Of a stretch of DNA of 64,000 nucleotides, positions 48,350 through 60,596 are shown in pieces. The stretch's first letter is position 1, and every line of letters begins with the position of its first letter. A model generated the notes under the pieces. The model was not told where the DNA came from. It searched no databases and saw only the letters and a list, made by a program, of their open reading frames with translations. The translations under genes were made by a program, and so were the position numbers. The DNA is from Gonatopus flavifemur (lineage: Eukaryota > Arthropoda > Insecta > Hymenoptera > Dryinidae), in NCBI GenBank assembly GCA_018340375.1, contig JAFFJZ010000001.1, positions 73,524,001 to 73,588,000 of the forward strand, read 5' to 3'.

Positions 48350-48468
48350 ACCGATGCGACGGTATTGATTTTCATTATGATAATAATACCGAATGATACA
48401 TACCAATCATAATTTAATAAATTACCACGGCGATTAATAATTGGAGGTACAATATTTCCTCGGTGCAT
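48350..48468 (-). other. Possible exon with donor GTGAGTAT
   Basis: On the - strand a frame beginning MHRGNIVPPIINRRGNLLNY reaches a consensus donor at 48349 (ATCG|GTGAGT). It includes a hydrophobic stretch (WYVSFGIIIIM). No acceptor or partner exon was recognised. The ATG at the start could be internal. Confidence 0.2.
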
Positions 48469-48949
48469 AAAAAGCGATTGGAATGCAGAAAAGTTTCGAT
48501 ATATTATATTGATAATGATAATAATAATAATATGGGAATACGGTCGTGATCAAACCGCATTCAAATCAGAGAAGAATTTATCTGATTATTGGAGATGGAA
48601 GAGAACTCCTTTCGTGGTGGTTGCAAAAAAAAACCTCTCAATGAATAACACTTCTCTACGACAATTCTCCTTTATTGTGATCGTTATAAAATGATAATAT
48701 GAATTGGAATGTTTCCAAGTAGGGCAATGATCTGTGAGTTGTGTATAATTCGTAAATCCATAGAAGCGGATTATATATTGAAACTCTCGATTGTTGAACG
48801 TCAATACATATATGAATGTGAAATGTCCTGAAATTTTTTTAGAACGGAATAAGATGGTGTTGACTGAGAATATGGAATGAGGAACTCTTTCGACTTATCA
48901 TTTCAGTATTTATTTATAACTTTTCTCCGAGGATGTACATTATAATTTT

Positions 48950-49140
48950 CGTGTATCACATGTGAAGGGAAAAAATACACGAATCAGAATATAATGTACA
49001 AAATAGCAATATTTTTTGCTGGCTCAGCGGAAAATATCCTGTTCTAATGAATCGTGTTATTCTCTCAGCAACCCAACATTTTTGGCAAGGCTAGTAAGAA
49101 ACTTTGTTATTGTATACATACCACAGTTCGATTTTCCACG
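48950..49140. repeat. Degraded member of the GCTGGCTCAGC / CTCTCAGCAACCC family
   Basis: Shares TTTTTTGCTGG, GTTATTCTCTCAGCAACCC, AAGGCTAG and CATACCACAGTTCG with the element at 45453-45803. The ends are not resolved. Confidence 0.45.
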
Positions 49141-49199
49141 ACAGCGAATTTCTGGATGAAGATTCTCAGCTTCAAATTTAGCCCTAAATATTTATACGT

Positions 49200-50040
49200 T
49201 TTTTGAACCCAGGGGCGTGATGCCAAGACTTAAAATTGTGCCATGATCGGCGTCAAGCTTGGTATGCCAAGTCATGTTAGCCTAGCCTCAGCTAAGAATT
49301 GATAGAGCCTTGCACTGTAAAAAGTCCGACTCAAAGTGGCTGCATCTTACTTGAAAACTTGGCTGAAATTTAGTCTTTTCCATTGTGTCGGCATTTGTTT
49401 CCGGTCCTTACTTTCAGCTGAAAGAGAGTTAGTCTTGGCTGCATCTTAGAATAAACTAATATTCAGGTTGAAAGTAAGTTTCACTTTTTACTATGTGGAC
49501 ACCAATGTTAGGAACCAAGTATATTTTGTCGTGTTTAATTTAATTCTCGCCAACCAAGCCAGGACCGATGTTTAGCCCGCCATAGGCAATCAAACCTTGA
49601 TAGCGCCTTGAACACGAATGCTAGGATCAAGCATATTTTGCCGTGTTGGATCTACAATAGTTATATATGAAGGCTTGGATACTGAGTAGAGAACGTTATC
49701 GTAATCCCAAACATTGATCTAGCTTGGGAACATTGTTGACAACCACGCTACCCCCGGTGATGACCAGCATTGTTTCAAATATGAATATTCAGTTAAACTT
49801 GGACGCCAACAGAAAAACTATCCTACTCATTTAGCTCAAATTAGTATTGTATAACAATCATGGCACCAATGTCGATTACAAGCATAGAACCAATATTGAA
49901 TTCTGATCCTGAACTAAACTTGGATGCCAAGCATCGAACATTGTTATCATCCTAAACATCAACCTATTTTGGTTGCAATTTGGGCAGCTAGACCCGGTGT
50001 TGACTAGCATTGGCTCAAGCTTAGTACATTTGTCAAAGCA
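49200..50040. repeat. CTTGGATGCCAAGC composite repeat with tandem units
   Basis: Carries several copies of CTTGG(A/T)NGCCAAG, and two tandem copies of a unit containing GATAG(A/C)GCCTTG...AATG(C/T)TAGGA(A/T)C...AAG(C/T)ATATTTTG(C/T)CGTGTT (about 49300-49540 and 49598-49650). The first unit is split by a MITE at 49313-49498. The element class is unknown. Confidence 0.55.
49313..49498. mobile_element. CACTGTAAAAAGTCCGACTC MITE with readable empty site
   Basis: The left end CACTGTAAAAAGTCCGACTC pairs with the right end TTTCACTTTTTACTATGTGG. Internal ACTTTCAGCTGAAAG and GGCTGCATCTTA motifs are repeated. The neighbouring tandem unit at about 49605 shows the uninterrupted sequence GCCTTGAACACGAATGC, so the insertion point falls after GCCTTG. 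Confidence 0.7.
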
Positions 50041-51040
50041 TATCTAGGAACTAAACTCCATTTTCATCAAAACATCTTCATTTATTCTTCCGAATAGAAA
50101 TATACTCTTGAAAATTTCTCAAATTTGGATGCTTTTTTTAAACATATCTGTAAAAGAAGTGTTAAATTCTCGACTGAAATTTGATTCAATTGCAATCGCA
50201 ATGTGAATGGATTTTTCAGTTATATGAATAGGGTCATTCTAAAATTACGTGCAGATAAATTTTCCTGTGTTTTTGAATGTTCCATTGTACCAACTATAGT
50301 ATTTAAACATTGATAATATGGTGGCAAGTTTGAAACAAGTTATGAGGAATACTTCAATTCTCTAAAGAACCACAGAATAGTGTCAATAGTGTGGCCTAGT
50401 GTTGATTTATTACCAAATTTTTGGAATAACAGGGTGGTCCCTCGTTAACAGAGTAAGCTGATAATATTCCACGTATCTGGATCAATACAAAATTGAGTAC
50501 AAAACGCTGTGATTATAAATTTCAACAATCACAAAATGAAATTTCATTGTAGTTTAATTATTTATATATTTATGAAATAATATATGGAACATGATTAACT
50601 TACATAGAAAACCACTTTGTTATAAGAAATAATTACTTTATTATTTTGAAAAAATAATGATGAATTGATACTGTTTTGAGACTTGATGTAGACTTGAATG
50701 AATTATTAAGTCCTTGTCTCCAATTTGTCAATTTATTATCAAAATATTGGAATACTAGTCGCTACAACAGAAGACCTGAACACAGGGACAAATTTATCTG
50801 CACTGAATTTCAAAATGACCCAATAACGTTTGCCTCCATCAAATGCAATCGAAAATCCGATCAGAAATTTCCGAAAGTGTACATTACAAACATTTTGTCC
50901 GCTTAAGCTTGTTCTTTACACATTGCTATTTCTCCAAGATTATGCACCTGGTGTGAAAGATTGATGGTGATAGATGAGAGAAACGATAAAAGGATGAAAA
51001 GCTTAACAGAGAACGCAAAAAAAACTCCTTGTCCTCTTAC

Positions 51041-51345
51041 AAAAATTACCGAAATAAATGTGCTCCAGTTGTACCACCTCTGTGTGCGTCCATTCGTCTC
51101 CGTCCAAAGCAGTCATTCTTCGTTTCCTCATTCCAACCTCCGGGGCGTTTTCATCAGTTGCATCTATCCATCTGAGGTTTGGTCTTTCAAGTCGGTACTT
51201 TGCTTTGAGTTTATCGATCATCGCCAATTTTAGAGTTTGAAGACGCTTTTGCTCGAATAATACCGGGTACCCGTTTGTTTCATCCGATTGACTTCCTTGT
51301 TGAGCGTGAATCAGGACTTTCTCAGGTTTCTTTGACAGTTTATAT
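51041..51345 (-). CDS. Exon-like open frame, unrecognised protein
   Basis: On the - strand an open frame of about 100 codons reads through from a candidate acceptor (TTTTAAG| at 51346) to candidate donors at 51050/51049 (GTAATT) or 51041/51040 (GTAAGA). It holds a segment with real-protein character, including KLKAKYRLERPNLRWIDATD and further on RKRRMTALDGDEWTHTEVVQ. It is hydrophilic, rich in charged residues, uses balanced codons, and is less AT-biased than the DNA on either side. No start codon is needed if it is an internal exon. If unspliced, the frame stops at 51003. No domain is recognised and no flanking exon was found, so it could also be a gene fragment. The choice of exon ends is uncertain by tens of bases. 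Confidence 0.5.
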
Positions 51346-51410
51346 CTTAAAATTCAATCCTTACAATTTTTAGAATAAATAATTGGTTCTGTACTATTGT
51401 GTTAATAACC

Positions 51411-51628
51411 TACTGAACAAAATGTTGCAGACTGTTAAAATCCTACCTTTGTAACGTTTCGAATTAAATCTTTTAAAATAATATCTCCAAAACATCGCAG
51501 GAATGTTTTATGTCCCATAAACTTCTCAGAGATGTTATTTTGAAACATTTCATTCGTAACATAGCAATGGTATAACATTAGCAGTATCTGGAACGTTCCA
51601 GAAACATTCCGCTACATTTTGTTCAGTG
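51411..51628. mobile_element. ACTGAACAAAATGTTGC MITE
   Basis: The left end TACTGAACAAAATGTTGCAG pairs with the right end, reverse-complemented CACTGAACAAAATGTAGCGG. The interior has repeated AACRTTYC and AAACAT motifs. It lies just upstream (with respect to its reading direction) of the exon-like frame at 51041-51345. Confidence 0.7.
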
Positions 51629-52280
51629 GGAACTGCCTTGTTCGGTGTAAGCATTCACAATATACTTGTTGTACAGGGCAATAAGCGATCCTTTATTTGA
51701 GGCTCCAATGTATCATAGGTGAGAAGTCGGTGAGTGAATGAAAGATGTGAATACAAGGTGGAAGGAGTGATAAGGCGGGAAAATTTCTGGGGGCATCAAT
51801 CTGCACGGAACAGGATGATGTGGTTCACATTTGCATAGCTAAAAATGACCTAAAAGAGCTTTTTTCCAACTGTGGGAACAAAAATCATTGCTATAGTAGC
51901 TAAAATTCAGCTGTTGCAGTGATCTTTCACCTTTTTGGCGAAACCCACACAGGACACCTACGTCGCCTCTCCGTGGAATTCAGGGACAAAAAAGGGATCG
52001 GTGCAACGGATGTCGCCTCAACGTTGCTTCTCCATCGTACCACGTTATATCCACCGCTTCCTTTCTTTTCCCTCAATTCTACGGAGATCTCTAGTGAAAA
52101 TGGAAGCGACAAGGAGGATTAAACGAAGCTTATGCTACAGCGTAACAGGAACGATAATGAAAAGTATACGGAGCTTGAATGAGAGGGATACAAAGAGTGT
52201 ATGAAGCGAGAATTGAAACAAAGGAAGCGCATAAAATTTAAATAACTCAACTAAAAAAATTCAACCCCATAATAAGAACT

Positions 52281-52342
52281 GTACCCATGACTTTCACCAT
52301 GGCAGTCGAGGTTCTTATCCACTGAGCCATGGATCGCCGGTG
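52281..52342 (-). mobile_element. Truncated tRNA-like (SINE head) fragment
   Basis: On the - strand, CGATCCATGGCTCAGTGGAT and the following bases resemble the A-box head of the SINE at 40830 (CCATGGCTGAACGG). No B box, body or A-tail is visible, so this would be a 5' fragment or an unrelated tRNA-like relic. Confidence 0.35.
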
Positions 52343-53611
52343 GTTATCGACCGCTTGGACATATTATTTGAAGGCAGAATAGATATAATTCGCATACGCC
52401 TGATATAACCTACTTCCACGCCACATGAAACGTGTGCGAAACGGGATCGAAAGTTTATGAAGCGTATATGAAATGTATGATTTCATCACTTTACAGCAAG
52501 AGGGTATTACACGCTTCAGGAGAAGGGAATTGAAACATTTTTTGCTTCGTATGCGCTTCCTTTGCATGTCTTATATGGGAAGGTACCTCCAGAACTATTG
52601 AATCAAAATCAGAAATCAAATAGCATGTTATCTTACATCAATTGAACCAAATAAAAATCCAAAAACAATCCCTAACGAAGCTTTTATATCGCCTGAAAAG
52701 AGATGTATAGTCAGTACAACGTACTTCATAAAATTATTTGAAAATACCAATGAAAAAATAACGAATACCCCCCCAGGAAAAACGTGATTTAAAAGAAATA
52801 TCATATAATAAAATCTTTTATAATACGTTGAATTTCAAACATCAAAATCTAATCCAGAATAAGTGCTCCTCTGTTACATACATTTACACATTTCATGCTA
52901 TTTTTCATTCACGCTAAATCTTTTACGCAGAATTTTTCCCGTTTCGTTCTCTGCCTCGGGTGACGCTCGAGAACTCTTGAGTTGATACAAGCGGTGGATC
53001 GTCGTATGTCACTTTCTAACCTCACTCTTTGAAAAAGAATTTTCCCAACTGTATGTATGAGAGGTACCACCCAAGCTGACGCGCTCTTCTTCGTATTTCT
53101 TTAAGAGGAATAATTTCGAATAGAAGGTTAAAAAAAGCGCTCGCTAAATTGAAAAACTTGAAGAAAATTACGAGTAGAAGAAATTGTTGGCGATAATCGT
53201 GTGATAGAAACGTTGAAGAGAGCCGAAATCAAATGCATGACACAAATCCAAGTTCACATTGTAAGAAAATATGAGGAGGATTTTTTCTGTTGTATGGACT
53301 CCGTTTCCCGTCCCCTGATCATAGGAGAATTCTTTTTTTTTGGTGATGAATACAAAAGAAAAAAGCAAGTCCATTGAATCATAGTAAAAAATTTCCCATC
53401 CGTGGAGGAATTTTACTGCCACAATTTTTTGAGGGGAATTTAAAAATTATTGTCTACGTTGCACTTTACAATTCATAAAACAATGCGACTTGAGGTTGAA
53501 AACGAGTTTGTTAAGAATTTTGTTTAGAGTTCGATATGGGTAACTTAATCGAATCCAAGAGACTCAATCTTTACTTATTTTTCTTAGTTTTCGTTTTTCA
53601 ATGTCCAACCA

Positions 53612-53863
53612 CACTGAAAAAAAAATTTATTCCAGTCAAATAAATATTTATTTGTCCTGTACCAAAGAAATATTTATTAGAATTAACAAAATATTCTTTG
53701 GAACCAAAATAATTTATTTGAATTAAATAGATGGTTTTAATCGTTTATTTGATTCCAATAAAGTATTTCGGTTCCAAAGAATATTTTGTTAATTCTAATG
53801 AATATTTCTTTGGTACAGGACAAATAAATATTTATTTGACTGGAATAAATTTTTTTTTCAGTG
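53612..53863. mobile_element. Long-stem palindromic MITE
   Basis: Starts CACTGAAAAAAAAATTTATT and ends with TTTTTTTTCAGTG. The two arms are nearly identical inverted copies of about 95 bp or more, rich in AAATAAATATTTATTTG and CAAAGAAATATT. It would fold into one long hairpin with a small loop near 53730. The high arm identity suggests a young copy or gene conversion between arms. Confidence 0.85.
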
Positions 53864-54444
53864 CAGGGATGTGCAGCCTCAATTACTTTTTGTACTTGAT
53901 GTGCTTTTTTCTGTCAAGTACTTATATATTTCCATGAAATAAGTATTTTTAACGTGAAATTAGAAAGTAGTTGACTAGAAAAAGTACTTTAAGCACGAAA
54001 AGTAATTGAGGCTGCTCATCCCTGTGGCCAATTCTTTGAACAGACGGAAACTCAACGCATTGATTTCTATTCTGTTCTCTGAATGTTAACAGAAAGTTCT
54101 CTAATGCATCGATTTCGGAAATCTTCTAGGTATCTTTCTTATGAGGTCTGGGAGTCATCAGAAAGTTAACTTGAATTACATTCTGATAACTTCCAGATCT
54201 TATGAGAAAATCCTCTAAAAGATTCCCGAAAACGTCGCATTAGAGACTTTCTTGATATCACTTGGAGGAAATAATGAATGTTTGAAATGTTGAAGGGAAA
54301 AACGTTCACTGCTTTTCCTCCACGTAGAATTGAGGTGGATAATCGGTGGATAAACAGAACGATAGCCGGATGAAGAAGCCACGTAGAGACGACAGGAAAA
54401 TGCCCGGCCTCAATTTTCCTGCCCACATTTGTAAGTCATCGTCT

Positions 54445-54590
54445 TATTTGTTGAGGAGCTTTGTAATGCTTGACTAGCCAAAAACTAGCAAGTGCCTCGT
54501 GAGGTTCTAGTGGGGTGCCTGCAAATGTCTAGTTTCTGGCTAATCAAGGATTGCAAAGCTGATCACTGACAGGAACATTTCTCCTTGGAA
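54445..54590. mobile_element. Hairpin MITE, same family as 6863-7033, copy 2
   Basis: Shares GCTTGACTAGCCAAAAACTAG, in inverted form GTCTAGTTTCTGGCTAATCA, with the copy at 6863. The flanks GAGCTTTGTAATGC and GGATTGCAAAGCT pair. It is more diverged, and the outer ends are unclear. Confidence 0.6.
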
Positions 54591-54614
54591 TGCGAATAAC
54601 TGACAACTGGTTGG

Positions 54615-54699
54615 CCGGGTAGAAGTGATTCGTCGCACTCCCCCGTTCTATTCAGGGCCTGAAAAGAACAGGGGAATGCCACGAATCATTTCTACCTGG
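54615..54699. mobile_element. 85-bp perfect-arm hairpin MITE
   Basis: The arms start CCGGGTAGAAGTGATTCGTC and, reverse-complemented, CCAGGTAGAAATGATTCGTG. They pair almost to the centre, leaving a loop of a few bases. It lies 25 bp after the previous hairpin. Confidence 0.75.
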
Positions 54700-55300
54700 G
54701 TGTCGCTTTTCGAAGTTTCAAAATTCAACTCTTAAGAGGTGAATTTGATGTCTCAAGAATCGTTTCAGGAATTCACAATCAATAGACACCAGAGCCAAAC
54801 TGTTCTCACCACCATTTCAAGAGTCGATCTTAACAGAGTGTTTCCGCATGCACCGTATAACCTATTTCTGTCTGTGATTCACGTGATGTTGCCTGACTGT
54901 TTCCCTCCTCAATCAATACACAACGCCTTCATACTCTCTCAATCCGTAAGTCTTAGTTGATTTCAACGACTCCATCCGCACACTCGATTAAACTTCACCG
55001 AAAAAAAAGTCTGGCGATTGAACTCGCAGAAAAATTCTGTAACATCCCTGCAACACATCAATAAACACTCGATAACTTTTTTATAAAAAAAGTCGATTCT
55101 CTTCAGATCACCCATCACTACTTGTAGCATCTTTCAAACAGGGTTTGAACGCCTCGCATAACACTTTTCAATAAATTTTGGACCAGTTTCTATCTGAAAT
55201 TGATCTAAAAGGTATCTCCAACATGCCTTGCATTTAAAACTTGTCTCCAAGACATTCAAAAAATATCCTTTGGACGAGTTTGAGACAAGAATTCGGAATT

Positions 55301-58300
55301 GAATAACACAAGACCATATTTGCCGTTCAGCAAATGAAAATTCATTCCATCGTACTTGACTCCTCAACGTGATAATTGCAACGTTTAAAAGAATTTCGTT
55401 AAATTCACTGAAACGCCATTTTATGCAACTTTGGATGATTTATTATGAATAAATCGTTTCCGCATACATTCTATATGTATTAAAATGAGATTGTTCTGAA
55501 TATTTCCAGAATATTTGTTCACAAAAGTTGTGATGATATCCTACCATGTACTCTTGGAAAGCTTGTGTAAACATTATTATAAGATTAATTTTCATACACA
55601 TTATATTATTGTGGAACACAGAGAACTAAATTGAGATAAATTCATTATCATATATTCAAGAGAAGAGGAAACAAGGCAATATACACGAAAAAAAACGAAA
55701 AGAAATTTCAAAAATATCCTATAAAATACGGACTAATGTAAATTGAATAAAATTTGGTCCAATAATTTCATGAGAACAATCCTTTTAATTTTCAACGACA
55801 CAGCATTTTTCTAGCGAATACAAAGACTGATCAATTTTTCTCAAATATTCATGTAACATAAAACGAATCGATGCATCATCCTAGTTGGTTTTTCATCCGC
55901 TTTTATTTTAGCCATAGAGAGTGTCGGATTTAGAAATGGTTTCCCTTGTTCGATTGACATGTAATGAAAAATCAACAGAGGGTTGAAATCCTTGATTTAT
56001 TCTCTGCCACAATTAATGAATGATTTATTCATTCATTTGATCATATAATCAACATTTGTTGCATTCTAATGTACAAAATTCAGCGTGTTAATTTGACTTT
56101 TTCCCACTTTTCATGAGTGAAAGGGCACATCAGGCGGCTAAATCCTCAATTCTATTCATCACGTATGTAACGTTGCTGTGATTTTGAGAGATCATAGTCT
56201 CATTTACATTCAAAATCAGTTATAAAATATTTTATTCCGATTCATTGTTGCACATAATGAAAGGAATCTAGGGATTCAATTGGAACAATCATCATCATTC
56301 GGAGACTCAAAACTGCGACCTATTTCCAGGGAATAGAAATATTCCACAAAAAAAGAAAGGACGAAAAATATGTATCACGTCGGATAGAATACTTGAGTTC
56401 AACTTTCAAAAAATATTAATTTTCAACGATGGAAGTGCTCAAAAATTATTTTTTATATACGTATATATTAAAATAATTTGTCTGGATTTGTCAGCAATAC
56501 AATGATATAATCCACTTCGGTTATTCAAAGATTTCTTGAATTTGAACTCAATAAAAACTTGATATCAATTTTATATGAAGTCCGGATTTATTATCTCACA
56601 AATAATTGTGCATTTCACATCTATCGAATAGTTAAAAACAATAAACACATGTTATATCGTTCCTACTTGGAAACCATTGAGTTATTATTCAAACAAGACG
56701 TAAGGTATGATATTCAAAATGATACGATATTCTAGCAAAATTCCGCGAGTTTTATTGCTTATTTTAATGAGCATTATTCCCTAGCTTTGATTTGTTAATG
56801 ATCCTCATATCGTTGCAATGCTTTGTCGAGTTTCTTCAAGCCATGAAATGAGCAGTAGAATGAAAATCTCGAAAAGAAAAATAGGTTAGAGAGAAATTAT
56901 AATGACCCTGTTGTTCGGCATACTTTGGGTTAAGTACAAACAATACCAGTCTGAACTCTAAACAATTGTTACTGTCTTTTGGGATTCTGAATTGTGATAA
57001 TGAATAAATCATCGAGATGAAAAAAATTCTCCTTTTCAATTCATAATTCGCCATTCGGTCGTATATAGAACATTCGGATTTTTTAATCGAAATGTTCATG
57101 ATTGACATCGAAGTTCTATATTTTCTCCCCAATATTTGTTGAAGTAATATCACGTATGAGAGTCAAGAAATATGTGAAGATACTATCCGCAGGGATCCTC
57201 ACTATTGTTCACGAAGGATAGCAATTACTAGAATTATTCTTTTCTACTGTAAATTAGTTTCATGAGGTCACCAAACTATTTGTTTGAAAGGAACATCGCA
57301 ATTCTTCTTCCAAAGATCTAAAATTCAACATATGATACTCTCCCAGTGACCACCGTTTGATATGTAACTCAGTCTACAACTCTTATCCAAAATGATTATG
57401 CCGTTAATTTTCAATTTGGAACAAACCTTTGTGAAAAATACTCTTCGCATTAGATCTTTGAGACAATGATGGTTTCGTAAAATTGAGATTTCATCTTTTG
57501 GAGAAGGAGAAATCTCCCTCAATCTTTTCAATTTATCTCCTGGCAACGAGGCAATGCTTTTTGTGCATGAAATACCAATGGCTGTTTCTGGTTCTTTCTC
57601 ATCAACACATCGGTCGAATACAAGATTCATCGTGAAAATCATTTCGAATCATCATGACTACGAGAGGAATGATTAGGGATCAAGCAGAGAGCATCTAACA
57701 TCCACAAAAATTACATAATTGTTGTTACGCAGAGGAGCGTGGAAAACAATATGAGACGAATGATTAGGATCTTAATCATTTTGTTTATACATTGGAAGTT
57801 ACGTCAATTTTGCTCAATGGAGATTGAAATGTGTGTTGTTATCGATGGCATAATCATATATATTAAAAAAACACATAACAAGATGAATAAAATGTATAAT
57901 TAGATTTTAGCCGAAGTCTGTACTCCATGCTATTCAAACGGTTAAATTTAAAGATTAAAGATAACTTACTCTACAAATTCTATTCAAAAATGTAAATATC
58001 ATTATTCTCATGAAAATTTGATGGTAAATTTTGTATGGAATTTGTGAAGAACAGAAGAATGTTCTTAAATTTTTTTCAATCGACCCAATTTTTCTTACCA
58101 TCCCAGCAAACGCGACTCCAAACATTTCGAAGGATCAATATAAATAACGACCCTTGATCAACATTGTAGAACCACTAACAAGTCACTGAAACCCCAGTAA
58201 TCCTCACTTGTAGGGATATTCTCAATTTCAATGACAAATTTCTCGATTTGAATGATAACCAGTTCTTCAAGTTTAATAACAAAGGTGTGAATTTTAATCA

Positions 58301-59673
58301 CATGTTATTCAATTTAATATCGATTTATGTAATTTCAAACCCAAGAACTTTTCCAAAGAGTATAAAATACGACAACAATGTTGGTTTCCTGAATGCAATT
58401 GAACATCCTCATAAATTTATTCATGTTTATTGAACAATAAAAATACCTTCCTGCCACAAAAATATTTTATTATCCAGCGTATAATAAATTCTAGAATATT
58501 GAAATGATGTATCATGTATGATTACTCAACCTTTCATATTTATCTGACTCTGGATCACTAAACAATTTACAGAGAAACGATCCTTCTTTACAGTTCTCAG
58601 AGAGTCTTTTCAGAGAACGCTGATAAAAAAGATAATAAATAAATAGATCTCACTTCAACAGATGGATTCTTTTATCTACTTCTTTTTAGGTTTATTTATA
58701 CTTCACAAGGATGAAGCTGAAAAGACCAGCCCGTGATGCTGATGAACTTGCAATATAAGATTACTCATTCACTTTTGTCTCCTCACAACACACGAATACG
58801 AAGAGAAGTCAAATCCGAAGAAATACATAGAATGAGATAAGCAGAATTCTTCGTTGACACGAATTCTTGAGCGAGAAAATCTTCTTCTCTTCAAGCTTCA
58901 AGAATTTCGGTGAATCTTTTTGATCGTATGAAAGAAGAGTTGTTTATTTGATTATCGTACTCAGCTTCAAATGTATGAAACGAAGAATTTCAACTCTCTC
59001 TGAATGTATTTCAATGATGAGATTTTAATTTGTTGGAAATGATATTTCTTAATGTTGAATGCAGAAGATTTGAAAGTTTTGCAATGGGAAAAATTGGATA
59101 AGATTAGGAGTTTCCCTGTTTCGATTATAGAAGCAATAAACAATCGAAAAACATCCTCAGTGAAAATAATTCCAGGTTATAACTAAGGACTTCCCACAAA
59201 CTACATTTTCATCTTCTTCCACATTCAGAATACTTACGAATATACAATTTCAATGAATGGTGGAAGGAATGATGCTTCGAAGAGACTCCACGTCAATAGA
59301 CATGATGTGAATTTTGAGATGGAAGTCTAATTACCCAGTTACACATATAAAAAAATGTCTTCTGAAAATTCAGGAAATTTGACTGTCATTTTTTACAGAA
59401 TTTGACTTTTTTCTGAATTACAAGAACCTTCAAATCAATTTCGGAGCATATTTTGAAAATTCAGTTCAGGAAAAAGTGGACCTACCTGTCTTCTTTACCA
59501 ACATATTTCCTTATCCATTTTCAGATATCCAACATTGAAATTTTCCAGTCCCCGTATATTCGTTTGAATTGAAAATTTCTCGACGATGTAGCGTCTCATT
59601 CAATTTCGATTTTTCTCCATATGGTTATATCTAACGTTTCTTCCTCCTTTCATTCATTTCAAATTATATACAG
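55301..59673. other. Gene-free stretch upstream of the coding exon
   Basis: No inverted-repeat elements were recognised over more than 4 kb, in contrast to the rest of the window. The longest frames (56836-57153 and 57325-57642, - strand, 105 codons each) have no recognisable domains. This stretch could be intron or promoter region of the gene at 59829. Confidence 0.4.
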
Positions 59674-59687
59674 ATCGTCAACGGAAG
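59674..59687 (+). other. Possible 14-nt micro-exon upstream of the coding exon
   Basis: The 14 bases ATCGTCAACGGAAG sit between a pyrimidine-rich acceptor (TTTCTTCCTCC...TATACAG) and a consensus donor GTAAGTG. It lies 133 nt upstream of the acceptor of the exon at 59821. If real it is a 5' untranslated or alternative leader exon of that gene. A chance combination of splice signals cannot be excluded in AT-rich DNA. Confidence 0.35.
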
Positions 59688-59828
59688 GTAAGTGAATTTT
59701 TCAATTATTCTTGTCATATTTTTTTTTTGAAAGAATTCCTGCAAACCCCACTTAGCACGACCAACATTACTTCACATAAATGTATATATCTGCATTCGTG
59801 GCGATGTATTAATTGTGCAGCTCGAACG

Positions 59829-60568
59829 ATGGCCGACCAACACGGCTTCAAGCCAATAACTCAATTGTGGCAGAGAGAGGCAGCGTCGATAGCAGATCCG
59901 GATTCCGAGTGTTTATACGAAGAAATCACTGGACTGTCTAGTTCTCAAGATACGGTTAGAGTTAGCCCGACGGAAGCCGAAGAGGCAATTGAAATCGCGA
60001 TCGAGGGGAGACTCGATTTCAGTGCCCAGGTTGGCGATACTGCCTGGTGGGGTAGTGACCAACAACAACAACACGCGGTGATAGAAGAAACGAGGCACGG
60101 GAGAAGTCGAAGTGGCAGTGGTGCTAGTAGATCACTGCGAAGCAGATCGGCCGATCGGCCGATCAGATCAGACGCGACAGAATTTGAAAACGCCAGCAGG
60201 GTGGAGGAAGAGCAATATGTTGTACGTAGGAGTTACGCGGAGCCCATTACTGGCATCGTATTGCCGCCTCCTGCCAGCCTCAAGCTGACCAGGGGGCACG
60301 GAAGGACCAGCAACGTCGCTCGTTACCTGCAGCATCCATCGGCGTTCCTCAGTAACGCGAGTCTTGCCAGCCATTACCATCAGCATCAACATCAACATCA
60401 ACACGGTTACCGGCATCATTGGCCCCGCAGCAACGGTAGGCAAACGACGGCGGGGACGACGACGACAGGGAATAGGCAACGCCATTCAAGACGAGGTACC
60501 TTCAGTAATGAGACGCAGGAAGAGGTACAGGAGGACGATGAAGCCACTCTGAGGGAGTTGCTCGTTAG
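59829..60568 (+). CDS. Probable first coding exon of an unrecognised gene
   Basis: This is the only strong coding exon in the window. The frame opens at an ATG in good context (CGAACGATGG), 8 nt after a plausible acceptor (TTAATTGTGCAG ending at 59820). It runs 246 codons plus 2 nt to a donor AG|GTACGT at 60568/60569. Without splicing the frame stops at 60596. The region is clearly richer in GC than its surroundings. The protein starts MADQHGFKPITQLWQREAAS. Residues 1-75 are acidic and ordered-looking. Residues 78-81 are a Gln run. Residues 91-112 are Ser/Arg-rich. Residues 146-149 contain a Pro cluster. Residues 182-197 are a His-Gln alternation, residues 206-213 are Gly/Thr-rich, and 224-240 are acidic. 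No signal peptide, membrane segment or catalytic motif is visible. Such composition is common in the cytosolic N-termini of large insect channel, receptor or scaffold proteins, but I do not recognise the family. The remaining exons must lie downstream, probably beyond the window. Confidence 0.75.
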
Positions 60569-60596
60569 GTACGTTTCAGTACTCCAGCGCGATTGA

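Noticed and set aside
59727..59828. Upstream ATG (59727) as start of the coding exon
   Set aside because: The 34 upstream codons are AT-rich and end at an acceptor-like TTAATTGTGCAG. The ATG at 59829 has better context and begins the protein-like composition.
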